NCBI RefSeq assembly: GCF_014650175.1
Contig: NZ_BMUL01000008.1
Coordinates: 248,001 to 312,000, forward strand
Origin: Streptomyces termitum
GTDB taxonomy: Bacteria; Actinomycetota; Actinomycetes; Streptomycetales; Streptomycetaceae
Direction: 5' to 3'
DNA: 64,000 nucleotides
Position numbers and translations under genes: made by a program. The notes under the pieces were generated by a model that had not been told where the DNA came from, ran no database searches, and was given only the letters and a program-made list of their open reading frames with translations. Of this stretch, positions 17,702 to 25,628 are shown in pieces; position 1 is the first letter of the stretch, and each line of letters opens with the position of its first letter.

Positions 17702-18409
17702 CTACTCCCCCTCCGCCTTCGCCCTCGCCGCCTCCTCCCGGCGGACCATCTCCCCGATCCAGGCCGGCGCGTAGGGAGAGGTGCAGCCCGGCGGGGTCGG
17801 GTGGTCCTTGAGGACGCCGAGGCGCTCGCCGATGGCGAGCGCCCGCTCGCGGTGGTCCGGGTGCTCGATGCCGATCCGGGCCAGGCAGGTGTTCATCGCC
17901 CACTGGAGCGGCTCGGGGGCGTCCTTCATCTCCGCCTCCACCGCGTCCAGGAGGCCGTCCAGGTCGAGCCCGGCGGGCTTCTTCACCACGCGGTCGGCGG
18001 TGAGCGACCAGCCGGCCGCCGCGACCACCGGGTCCGCGTCGGCCAGCCAGGCCGTGCGCAGCTCCTCGGCGTGCGGCCCCTTCAGCACCACCTGGCCGAG
18101 GAGCCAGTCCCGCACCTTGGGGGCGCGGGCCTCGCGCAGCATCCCGTCGAGCTCCTCCCGGCCGAACTCCCGGGGCCGGCCCGCCAGCAGCGCGACGAGA
18201 CGCGCGGCGGTGTCACCGCTCGCCCACAGCCCGCGCGCCAGCTCCTGGTCCGGGCCGACCCGCTTGGCCAGGGCCCGGAGCTTCGTGAGGTTCACCCCGT
18301 GGTCGTCGCCGTGCCGCTCGTTGACGGCGCGCATCCGGGGGTTCTCCAGCGCGGCCAGCTCCGCCCGCACCCCGTCGACCGTCGCCGCCGCCTTCGCCGT
18401 CCCGCTCAT
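17702..18409 (-). CDS. AlkD-like DNA alkylation repair / HEAT-repeat protein
   Basis: 235 residues, almost entirely helical, with repeated HEAT-like units. The motif GVNLTKLRALAKRVG near residue 39 and the WLLGQVVLKG region resemble the DNA alkylation repair family (PF08713), whose AlkD members excise positively charged alkylpurines. The C-terminal region includes CLARIGIEHPDHRERALAIGE. Catalytic residues are not certain from inspection, so it could be a non-catalytic homologue. It stands alone between pirin and an MFS gene. Confidence 0.75.
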   Translation of the reverse strand: MSGTAKAAATVDGVRAELAALENPRMRAVNERHGDDHGVNLTKLRALAKRVGPDQELARGLWASGDTAARLVALLAGRPREFGREELDGMLREARAPKVRDWLLGQVVLKGPHAEELRTAWLADADPVVAAAGWSLTADRVVKKPAGLDLDGLLDAVEAEMKDAPEPLQWAMNTCLARIGIEHPDHRERALAIGERLGVLKDHPTPPGCTSPYAPAWIGEMVRREEAARAKAEGE

Positions 18410-18440
18410 CCCCGGCCTCCCGTCCGTTCCCGTACGGCTT

Positions 18441-19649
18441 TCACCCTACGGTTCCCGGCCGGGCCCGTCGCAGCAGGTAGCCGCCGGCGGAGGCGGCGAG
18501 CACCAGCATGCAGACGAGGAAGACCTGCCCGGCCCCCTCCAGGCCGAGGGGCCCGGCGAGCAGCCCGACGCCGATGACGGGCAGGGAGATGCCGGTGTAC
18601 GCGACCACGAAGAGGGACGAGATGACGGCGGCCCGCCGGTCGGCCGGGGAGGCGGCGGCGACGGCCGAGAGCGCGGCGCGGAAGGCCAGGCCCTGGCCGG
18701 TGCCGCCGACCAGGGCCGCGAGGACGACGAGGACGAGCAGGTCGGTGAGGAGGGCGGCGGAGAGCAGGGCCAGACCGGCGAGGAGGACGGCGCAGCCCAG
18801 GGGCAGCGAGCGGACCGGTCCGACGCGGCCGGCGGCGGTCTGCCCGGCGATCGAGGCGAAGAAGGCGAGGGCGACGACGAGGCCGGTGACGGCGTGGTTG
18901 TCGACGTGCAGGTAGCGGCCGAGGAAGGCGGGGGCGACCGAGGTGAAGACGCCGAAGAGGGCGAAGCCCACGAAGGAGGCGACGGCGGCCGGCACGAACA
19001 CGGCCCGCACCTCGGGCGGCAGGGCGGGCCTGCGGGGGCGTACGGCGCTGAGGGGGCGACGCTCGGCGACCGTCTCCGGCAGCCGCTGGAGGACCAGGGC
19101 GGCGGCCGCGACGAGCGCCAGGTGGACGGCGAACGGCAGCAGCAGCGGCTCGGGGGCGTACTCGGCGAGCAGGCCGGACAGGAGCGGCCCGCAGCCCAGA
19201 CCGCCCATGTTGGCGGCGGTGGCGACGAGGGTGGCGCGGGCGGCGCCGCCCGGCGGGGCCAGCTCCATGACGTAGGCGGTGGCGGCGCCGGTGAAGAGGC
19301 CCGCCGACAGGCCGGACAGCAGCCGGCCCGCGTACAGCCAGCCCAGCGCGTCGGCGGCCAGGAAGCAGCCGGCGCTCGCCGCCGCGAAGCCGAGTCCCCA
19401 GCGGAGGGCCGGGCGGCGGCCGACGGTGTCGGAGGCGTTGCCCGCGAGGAGGAGGACGCCGAGGACACCGAAGGCGTACACGGCGTACACCACCGTGACC
19501 GTGAGTTCGGAGAAGCCGAACTTCTCCTGGTAGAGGGGGTAGAGCGGGGTCGGGAGGGTGGTGCCGGTCATGCACACCACGAAGACGGACCCGCCGAGGA
19601 GGCACCGCGCCCACCTCCGCCGGCCGCGCCCTGCGGGCTCGTCGGACAT
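18441..19649 (-). CDS. MFS transporter
   Basis: 402 residues with about twelve transmembrane helices. The loop 2-3 signature appears as LLAGNASDTVGRRPALRWG (the D-x-x-G-R-R form of motif A), confirming the major facilitator superfamily. The N-terminus (GRGRRRWARCLLGG) is basic and cytoplasmic. Likely a drug/H+ antiporter of the DHA1 type; the substrate is unknown. It is followed downstream by the AlkD-like gene after 31 bp. Confidence 0.88.
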   Translation of the reverse strand: MSDEPAGRGRRRWARCLLGGSVFVVCMTGTTLPTPLYPLYQEKFGFSELTVTVVYAVYAFGVLGVLLLAGNASDTVGRRPALRWGLGFAAASAGCFLAADALGWLYAGRLLSGLSAGLFTGAATAYVMELAPPGGAARATLVATAANMGGLGCGPLLSGLLAEYAPEPLLLPFAVHLALVAAAALVLQRLPETVAERRPLSAVRPRRPALPPEVRAVFVPAAVASFVGFALFGVFTSVAPAFLGRYLHVDNHAVTGLVVALAFFASIAGQTAAGRVGPVRSLPLGCAVLLAGLALLSAALLTDLLVLVVLAALVGGTGQGLAFRAALSAVAAASPADRRAAVISSLFVVAYTGISLPVIGVGLLAGPLGLEGAGQVFLVCMLVLAASAGGYLLRRARPGTVG

Positions 19650-19724
19650 ACCCGCGACCGTAACCCGGCGGACGCCGTCCGCCCCGGCGGCGCGGGACGC
19701 GTCGCCGGGACGCGGGCGCGCGGG

Positions 19725-20765
19725 TCAGCAGTGGGTGTCGTGGTGGGCGTCCCAGTGGTGGAGGGCCCGGAGGGCGGTGGCGCGGGTGCGGGGGGTGGCC
19801 GGGGTCGGGTCGAGGAGGTAGTCGGCGACGGGGGTGAGGAGGAGGGCGGTGTCCGGGGCGGGGGTGAGCAGCCGGGCCCGGTCCCAGGTGTGCCGGATGA
19901 CGGTGCGCCGCAGCAGGGTGCCCCGGCGGGCCGGGGCGCGCCGGGCCCGGACGCCGGCCCGGCGGCGGTGCTCCGCGTCGAGTTCGGGGTCGAGGGCGGC
20001 GCGCACGGCGGCGAGGCGGCCGAGCGGGAGGTGGTCGGCGGCGTGGTCGAGGAGGTCCGCCGCCTCGGGGGCGAGCCGGTAGGCGGCGAGGACGGCGGCG
20101 GTCTCGGCCGGTTCGAAGGGCTGCCGGGTGAGGCCCGCGACGTCCAGGAGGGTGACCGGTCCCGGCGGCAGGACGGGGCCGTGGAGCCGGGTCTCGGCGA
20201 GGGCGATGAGGCATTCGACGTGCGCGTCGGCGACGAGGAAGGGCCGGACCGGGACCGCCGAGCCGTCGCCGGGCAGGGCGGCCGTGGTGAGGTGGACGCG
20301 GAACCACGGGTCGACGAGCGGGTCCTCGGCGGGCCAGTGCACGGTGACGGCGGTGTGCCGGGGGCGGTCGCCGAAGAGGGAGACCTCGATGCGCTCCACC
20401 GGCCGGTCGGTGACGAGCCGGATCACCGCCTGCCACAGCGCCGCCTCGTCCGGGGCGACGAGGTCGAGGCTCTCCAGCGGCCGCAGCAGCCCGGCCGGGT
20501 AGTAGCCGGCGAGCGGGAGGCCCCGGATGGCGCGGACGCCGGTGGAGGTGGCGAGGCGGTCGGCGAGGCGGGCGTAGGCGTCGGCGCGGTCGCGGGCCCG
20601 GTGGAGTTCGGCGCGGGCGGGCTCGCCCATCCGGACGCCGTCGCGCACCAGCGCGGAGAGCACCAGGTGGGGGAGGTGGCGGCCGGTCCTGGCGCGGTGC
20701 AGGAGCTCGGCCGGTCCGGCGGCCGGGTCGGCTCCGAGCAGCCGGTAGAGCAGTGCGGTGTTCAC
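19725..20765 (-). CDS. Nucleotidyltransferase-like protein (NTP_transf_5-like), degenerate
   Basis: 346 residues if started at GTG 20765 (VNTALLYRLLG); the frame is open further upstream into low-complexity sequence, which I treat as non-coding because it would overlap the divergent promoter. The segment AIRGLPLAGYYP...RPLESLDLV resembles the uncharacterised nucleotidyltransferase family PF14907, whose members show K-G, Y-P and R-x-x-x-D-x-D-L in this order. The first Asp of the D-x-D pair appears replaced by Ser (ESLDL), and a Lys by Arg, so activity is doubtful. It is divergent from the AfsR-type regulator across about 200 bp. The family link is moderate; function unknown. Confidence 0.55.
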   Translation of the reverse strand: MNTALLYRLLGADPAAGPAELLHRARTGRHLPHLVLSALVRDGVRMGEPARAELHRARDRADAYARLADRLATSTGVRAIRGLPLAGYYPAGLLRPLESLDLVAPDEAALWQAVIRLVTDRPVERIEVSLFGDRPRHTAVTVHWPAEDPLVDPWFRVHLTTAALPGDGSAVPVRPFLVADAHVECLIALAETRLHGPVLPPGPVTLLDVAGLTRQPFEPAETAAVLAAYRLAPEAADLLDHAADHLPLGRLAAVRAALDPELDAEHRRRAGVRARRAPARRGTLLRRTVIRHTWDRARLLTPAPDTALLLTPVADYLLDPTPATPRTRATALRALHHWDAHHDTHC

Positions 20766-20883
20766 GGGCGTCCGCCTCCGAACGTCAGGGTCAGTCCCGG
20801 CGGCACGGGTGGCCGAGGGGGCGGGGGGTGGCACCGGGGGACGGCTCCGGCCCTCCCTCGGCACGGCCATGGTGACCTGCGGG

Positions 20884-20927
20884 GTTCAACGCCCGATCAC
20901 CACCGGCTCAACACGCTCTCGACACCG
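20884..20927 (+). promoter_or_regulatory. Four 11-bp direct repeat units upstream of the SARP gene
   Basis: Heptamers GTTCAAC, GATCACC, GCTCAAC and TCTCGAC start at 20884, 20895, 20906 and 20917, exactly 11 bp apart. This is the geometry of PhoP PHO boxes (consensus GTTCACC) and of SARP/AfsR sites. An AT-rich TTAAAA at 20943-20948, 16 bp after the array, could be a -10 region for the downstream SARP gene. Which regulator binds is an inference. Confidence 0.6.
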
Positions 20928-20966
20928 GGTGCGGCACTGTGGTTAAAAGGTGCCTCAGAATCCGAC

Positions 20967-23900
20967 ATGTGCGCCGAACGGGGCGGACGCACTGGTCTGG
21001 GCCGGTTGGGGGAGCGGGAGTTGGGCGATCTCCATTTTTCGTTACTCGGTCTGATGCGGGCCCGCCGTGGCGGCACCGCACTCAAGATCGGCAGTCCGCA
21101 GCAGCAGGCCATGCTGGCCGTGCTCCTGCTGCGGCCGGGGTACGCGGCCAGTGCGACCGATCTGATCGACGCGCTGTGGGGCGAGGAGCCACCGGGTGCG
21201 GCGATGACCACCGTCCGCACCTACGCGTGGCGTTGGCGCAAGGTGCTGGACCCGCCGCAGGAGGGCGGGGCGGCCGACCGGTCCGCGCCGAGCGTCCTCG
21301 TCTCGATGGGCGACGGCTACCGGCTGGCCCTGCCGAAGCTCGCCGTCGACGCGGCGGAGGCGGAGTCGCTGGCCGCCGAGGCCGAGCGCCTGGCGCGGTC
21401 CGAGCCGCTGCGGGCACGCGATCTGCTCAACCAGGCGCTGGAGTTGTGGCAGGGCGAGCCGCTGGCCGGGATACCGGGGCCGTTCGCCGAGCGGCACCGG
21501 CAGCGGCTGCGGGAGCTGCGGCTGACCCTCCTGGAGGAGCGGATCGGCCTCGACCTGGTCCTGGGCCGACACTCGCGCTGCATCCCGGAGCTGACCGCGC
21601 TCACCACCGAACACCCGCTGCACGAGCGGGCGTACGGGCTGCTGATGCGGGCCCTCTACCAGGCCGGCCGGCAGGCGGACGCGCTGGCGGTCTACCGGGG
21701 GGTGCGGCAGCTCTTCCTGGAGGAGCTGGGCGTGGCGCCGGGGGCCGGACTGGAGCGGCTGCACCGCAGGATCCTGGAGGGCGATCCGGCGCTGGCCGCC
21801 CCGGCCGCCCCGGTGGCCGACGCGCCCGCCGCGCCCCAGGGCCCGCCCCAGGGCGCGGAGCGGGCCCCGGAGCCGGCCCGGGAGCCCGCCGGGACCGCCC
21901 CGGAGGCGGCCCGTCCCGCCGAGGAGGAGCGGGAGGGCGGGGAGAGACCGGCGGCGCCGCCGCGCCCGGCCCAGCTCCCGCCGGACGCCGCCGACTTCAC
22001 CGGCCGGGCCGCCCCGGTCGGGGTACTGGTCGAGGCCCTGGGCACCCCCTCCGCCCAGGCCCTGGTGATCTCCACGGTGGTCGGCATGGGCGGGGTCGGC
22101 AAGACCGCGCTGGCGCTGCACGTGGCGCACCGCGTCCGGGAGGCGTACCCGGACGGGCAGCTCTACGTGGACCTGCGGGGCTCCGACCCGGTGCCCGCCG
22201 ACCCGGAGGCCGTGCTCAGCGGGTTCCTGGTCGCGCTCGGCGTCGCCGGGGACGCGGTGCCGGACGGGCTGGACGCCCGCTCGGCGCTGTTCCGCTCGGT
22301 GGTGGACGGGCGGCGGCTCCTGCTGGTCCTCGACAACGCGAAGGACGCGGCCCAGATCCGGCCGCTGCTGCCCGGCTCGGCCGGATGCGCGGTGCTCACC
22401 ACCGGGCGGACCCGGCCCGCCGGGCTCCCGGCGGCCGTCCAGGTCGACCTGGACGTCTTCCAGCCGGAGGAGGCGCTGGAGCTGCTGGGCCGGACCATCG
22501 GCGCGGGCCGGCTGGCGGCCGAGCGGGCGGCGGCCCTGGAGCTGGTGGTGGCCTGCGGGCACCTGCCGCTCGCGGTCCGCATCGTGGCGGCCCGGCTGGC
22601 CGCCCGGCCGGGCTGGAGCGTGGAGACGCTGAGCCGCCGGCTCCAGGTGGAGCGGCGGCGCATCGACGAACTGCGGATCGGGGACCTGGCGGTGGCCGCC
22701 GCCTTCGAGCTGAGCTACCGGCAGCTCACCCCGGACCAGGAACGGGCGTTCCTGCTGGTGGCGTCGGTGGACGGGCCGGACATCGGACTGCCCGCCGCGG
22801 CGGCCCTCCTCGACCTCGACGAGTACGACGCCGAGGACCTGCTGGAGGCCCTGGTGGACGTGGCGATGGTGGAATCGCCCTTCCCCGGCCGCTACCGGTA
22901 CCACGACCTGCTGCGGGCCTTCGCCCGGCGGCGGCCCACGGCGTCCGGCGCCGGGGAGTGCGGGGCGGCCTGCCCGGAGACGGCGGCCGCCCGCGACCGG
23001 CTCCTGGACCACCTGCTGGCCACGGCCTGCGCGGCCTTCCAGCACGCGGTGCCCGGCGACCCGGCGGCCGGCGCCCTCGGCCCGGCCCGCTCCCCCGGCG
23101 TACCGCTGGCGGGGTGGGAGGCGGCCCGGGAGTGGACGGCGGCGGAACGCGCCGGGGCGGTGGCCCTGGCCGCCCAGGTCGCCGCGGAGGCCACGGCACC
23201 GGGGGGGCCTGTCGGGGGCGCGGGTGGTCCGGCGGGAGGCGCGGGTGGCTCCGGTGGGGGGCTCGGGGCGGCGTTGCGGGCGGCGATCGATCTGCTGATC
23301 GCGCTGACGCCCTTCGTCCTCACGCCGCCGAGCCGGCAGCTCGCCGACACGGCGGACGCGCTGGCGGAGGCTGCCGTCCGGTACGGCGACGTGCGGTCGG
23401 CCGGGCGGGCGCACTTCCTGCGCGGGAACGTCGCCCTGGCCGCGACGCGGCTCGACGCCGCCGAGGCCGCCGCCCGGCGGGCGGTGGAGGCGGCGCGGTC
23501 CGCCGGGGACACGGTGATCCTCCGGCAGGCGCTCAACGACCTCGGTCTGATCTGCCAGTTCCTCAGCCGGTACGACGAGGCGGTGGTGCACTACGACGAG
23601 GCGCTGCTGCTCGCCCACGAGCTGGGGCACCGCTCCGGGGCGCTGGTGACGACGGTGAACGCGGCACTGGCGCGGGTGCGCAGCGGGCGCGCGGAGGAGG
23701 CGGTGGAGATCTGCCACGGCGTCCTCGGCGAGCTGCGGACCCGGCAGGACGATCCCGGGCGGGCCTACACCCTGTACGTGCTGGGGCTGGCGCTGCACGG
23801 CCTGGGGCGGCACGAGGAGGCGGTGACCTGGTTCCGGGAGTGCCTGGGGGTGGCGACGGGGGCCGGTCTGCGGGACCGGGCGGCGCACGCGCGCTACCGG

Positions 23901-24173
23901 CTGGCGGACAGCCTGCGCTCGCTCGGCCGGGCCGGCGAGGCGCTGGAGCAGGCCGGGGAGGCGCTGGCGCTGTGCGAGGAGCTGGGGGCGGAACGGGACC
24001 AGGCGCACGCCCTGCTGGTGCTGGGCCGTTCCCTGAGGGAGCTGGGGCGCGGGGCCGAGGCGGAGACGCGGTTGCGGGAGGCGTACGAGATCTTCCGCAG
24101 GCTCGGGCTTCCGGAGGCCGCCGAGGTGGCCGGTCTGCTGCCGGAACCGGCTCCGGCGCTGGTCGATCCCTGA
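20967..24173 (+). CDS. AfsR-type SARP/NB-ARC/TPR transcriptional regulator
   Basis: 1068 residues from ATG 20967. An alternative TTG at 21021 has a better placed GGGGAG and would start directly at the SARP fold (GDLHFSLLG). Domain order: OmpR-like winged helix (about residues 25-110, ending SMGDGYRLALP), bacterial transcriptional activator domain (to about 275), a Pro/Ala-rich linker, an NB-ARC ATPase with P-loop GMGGVGKT at 373-380 and Walker B LLLVLDNAKD, then TPR repeats to the end. This matches the AfsR family, ATP-dependent activators of secondary metabolism. A Gly-rich insert lies near residues 750-770. It lies between the polysaccharide and peptide loci and has repeat-containing DNA upstream, consistent with autoregulation. 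Confidence 0.9.
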   Translation: MCAERGGRTGLGRLGERELGDLHFSLLGLMRARRGGTALKIGSPQQQAMLAVLLLRPGYAASATDLIDALWGEEPPGAAMTTVRTYAWRWRKVLDPPQEGGAADRSAPSVLVSMGDGYRLALPKLAVDAAEAESLAAEAERLARSEPLRARDLLNQALELWQGEPLAGIPGPFAERHRQRLRELRLTLLEERIGLDLVLGRHSRCIPELTALTTEHPLHERAYGLLMRALYQAGRQADALAVYRGVRQLFLEELGVAPGAGLERLHRRILEGDPALAAPAAPVADAPAAPQGPPQGAERAPEPAREPAGTAPEAARPAEEEREGGERPAAPPRPAQLPPDAADFTGRAAPVGVLVEALGTPSAQALVISTVVGMGGVGKTALALHVAHRVREAYPDGQLYVDLRGSDPVPADPEAVLSGFLVALGVAGDAVPDGLDARSALFRSVVDGRRLLLVLDNAKDAAQIRPLLPGSAGCAVLTTGRTRPAGLPAAVQVDLDVFQPEEALELLGRTIGAGRLAAERAAALELVVACGHLPLAVRIVAARLAARPGWSVETLSRRLQVERRRIDELRIGDLAVAAAFELSYRQLTPDQERAFLLVASVDGPDIGLPAAAALLDLDEYDAEDLLEALVDVAMVESPFPGRYRYHDLLRAFARRRPTASGAGECGAACPETAAARDRLLDHLLATACAAFQHAVPGDPAAGALGPARSPGVPLAGWEAAREWTAAERAGAVALAAQVAAEATAPGGPVGGAGGPAGGAGGSGGGLGAALRAAIDLLIALTPFVLTPPSRQLADTADALAEAAVRYGDVRSAGRAHFLRGNVALAATRLDAAEAAARRAVEAARSAGDTVILRQALNDLGLICQFLSRYDEAVVHYDEALLLAHELGHRSGALVTTVNAALARVRSGRAEEAVEICHGVLGELRTRQDDPGRAYTLYVLGLALHGLGRHEEAVTWFRECLGVATGAGLRDRAAHARYRLADSLRSLGRAGEALEQAGEALALCEELGAERDQAHALLVLGRSLRELGRGAEAETRLREAYEIFRRLGLPEAAEVAGLLPEPAPALVDP

Positions 24174-24237
24174 GGCGCCGGTGACGGCCCCTCCGTCGGG
24201 GAAACGATTCCGCGCGGCGGGGTCGGGGCGGGCGGGG

Positions 24238-24453
24238 TCAGGAGCCGGTGCTGTTCCAGTCGGTGCCGGCCGACGGGGTGGGGGTGGGCGTGGGGTCGGC
24301 CGGGGAGGCGGTGCCGCCGTTCTGCCCGGTGCCGGCCGCCCCGTCGGCCATCGCCGTGCCCGTCACGCCCAGGACGATCGCGGTGCCGAGGCCGAGGGCC
24401 GCGACGGTCAGGCGGATCCGGGCGGCACCGAGGGTGTTCGTACGCTTCGCCAT
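24238..24453 (-). CDS. Small secreted protein (71 aa), hypothetical
   Basis: ATG at 24453 is preceded by GGGAG at good spacing. The frame is open further upstream, but this is the only start giving an export signal: MAKRTNTLGAAR, a hydrophobic core of about 18 residues and a T-A-M-A-D cleavage-like site near residue 36. The mature part is only about 35 residues, rich in Gly, Thr, Pro and Ser. It is convergent with the AfsR-type gene, and its promoter carries a long inverted repeat and GATCAAC repeats. In S. coelicolor afsR is followed by a small target gene, afsS; this protein resembles it in size and position but not in having a signal peptide. Function unknown. Confidence 0.65.
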   Translation of the reverse strand: MAKRTNTLGAARIRLTVAALGLGTAIVLGVTGTAMADGAAGTGQNGGTASPADPTPTPTPSAGTDWNSTGS

Positions 24454-24558
24454 AGCTGCTCCCTGGGACGTCTTCCCTGGCGGGAAGGGGTTCTGTGCGG
24501 GCTTCCCGGTGTGCGTTCCGGGCTGATGGAAGGAGCATGGCAAGGCACGTTCAACAGC

Positions 24559-24589
24559 CGATCGACGTGCGAGCACCGCACGTCGATCG
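24559..24589. promoter_or_regulatory. 13-bp perfect inverted repeat (operator candidate)
   Basis: CGATCGACGTGCG at 24559-24571 is the exact reverse complement of CGCACGTCGATCG at 24577-24589, with a 5 bp spacer. It lies 106-136 bp upstream of the small secreted-protein start at 24453, so an operator is more likely than a terminator. Confidence 0.6.
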
Positions 24590-24595
24590 AAGGTG

Positions 24596-24627
24596 TTGAT
24601 CGGGGCGATAAGGAGCGTTGATCGGGG
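24596..24627 (-). promoter_or_regulatory. Direct repeat CCCCGATCAA, 22 bp period
   Basis: On the minus strand CCCCGATCAA occurs twice (24627-24618 and 24605-24596), exactly 22 bp apart, pointing toward the small secreted-protein gene. The core GATCAAC matches heptamers found in the 11 bp arrays at 20884-20927 and 61241-61285. The spacing is two helical turns, as in SARP or PHO-box-type sites. Confidence 0.5.
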
Positions 24628-24635
24628 GGCGGGCG

Positions 24636-24768
24636 GGATATCGGATCCCGGATCCAAAGCCCTGGATCCAAGATCCGATATCCAAAACTCTGGATCCCGG
24701 ATCCCGGATCCCGGATCCCGGATCCCGGATCCCGGATCCCGGATCTTGGATCTTGGATCTTGGATCCG
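24636..24768. repeat. GGATCCC/GGATCTT heptamer array with nested palindrome
   Basis: From 24692 to 24768 there are eleven head-to-tail heptamers: seven GGATCCC, three GGATCTT and one GGATCCG. Just before it, 24636-24683 forms a nested inverted repeat: GGATATCGGATC pairs with GATCCGATATCC, and inside it GGATCCA (24650-24656) pairs with TGGATCC (24663-24669), leaving a 6 base loop. It directly follows the dimethylargininase-like stop on the minus strand, so it may act as a transcription end structure. Together with the two elements above it accounts for the 331 bp gap at 24454-24784. Confidence 0.9.
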
Positions 24769-24784
24769 AAATTCAGGATCCAGG

Positions 24785-25597
24785 TCACTCCTCCTCGCGG
24801 ATCTCCAGCGTGCAGCACTTCACGCTGCCGCCGCCCTTGAGCAGTTCGGAGAGGTCCGTGCCGATCGGCCGGAAGCCGCGTTCGCGCAGGCGGGCCGCCA
24901 CTCCGGTCGCCGCCTCCGGGAGGACCACGTGCAGGCCGTCGCTCATCACGTTGAGCCCGAACGCCTCCGCGTCCTCCTCGGTCACGAGGACCGCGTCCGG
25001 GTAGAGCCGCCGCAGGACCGCCCGGCCGGCGGCGGAGAAGGCCCCGGGGTAGTACATGACCTCGTCGGTGTCGAGGACGGCGAGCGCGGTGTCGAGGTGG
25101 TAGAAGCGCGGGTCGACGAGGTCCAGGCCGATCACCGGCCGGCGCAGGAACTCCCCGGCCTCCGCGTGTCCGGCGGGGGTGCTGCGGAAGCCGCGTCCGG
25201 CCAGCAGGTAGCGGCCCGCGAGGAGCAGGTCGCCCTCGCCCTCGTTGACGTGGACCGGGTCGTGGACGGTGAAGCCCCGGGAGCGGAACCACTCCAGGTA
25301 GGCGGGGCCCTCGGCGGCTCGTTCGGCGTCGCGGAAGCGGGCGCCGAGGACCCGGCCGCCGACGACGGTGGCGCCGTTGGCCGCGTACACCATGTCGGGC
25401 AGGCCGGGCAGCGGGTCGATGAGCTCGACGCGGTGGCCGAGCCCGGCGTACAGCTCGTACAGCCGCTCCCACTGGGCGACGGCGAGCGCGGTGTCGACGG
25501 GTTTGGCGGGGTCCATCCAGGGGTTGATCGCGTAGCTGACCTCGAAGTGGGTCGGGCGGCACATCAGGAGGCGGCGGGGGCGGGCGGCGCGGGGCAT
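24785..25597 (-). CDS. ddaH: Dimethylargininase-like (guanidine-modifying) hydrolase
   Basis: 270 residues of the amidinotransferase-fold family. MCRPTHFEVSYAINPWMD at the N-terminus and GLPDMVYAANGATV resemble dimethylarginine dimethylaminohydrolases. The catalytic His is likely in FYHLDTALAVLD, and the catalytic Cys lies in the C-terminal GGGSVKCCTLE. The family converts N-methylated arginine to citrulline plus an amine; relatives deiminate arginine. It is 31 bp behind the MFS gene, which is itself 6 bp behind the giant NRPS, so it looks co-transcribed with the peptide pathway. It might supply citrulline or modify an arginine precursor. A general metabolic role cannot be excluded. Confidence 0.85.
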   Translation of the reverse strand: MPRAARPRRLLMCRPTHFEVSYAINPWMDPAKPVDTALAVAQWERLYELYAGLGHRVELIDPLPGLPDMVYAANGATVVGGRVLGARFRDAERAAEGPAYLEWFRSRGFTVHDPVHVNEGEGDLLLAGRYLLAGRGFRSTPAGHAEAGEFLRRPVIGLDLVDPRFYHLDTALAVLDTDEVMYYPGAFSAAGRAVLRRLYPDAVLVTEEDAEAFGLNVMSDGLHVVLPEAATGVAARLRERGFRPIGTDLSELLKGGGSVKCCTLEIREEE

Positions 25598-25628
25598 GGA
25601 GGACTCCGGGGAGGGGAGGGCGAAGGGG

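Noticed and set aside
17781..20966. Upstream open-frame extension of the AfsR-type regulator by about 1060 codons
   Set aside because: It runs antisense through three real minus-strand genes and has repetitive Gly/Glu composition; the SARP fold starts only near 21020.
24692..24768. The GGATCCC array as a CRISPR
   Set aside because: Units are 7 bp without spacers and there are no cas genes.
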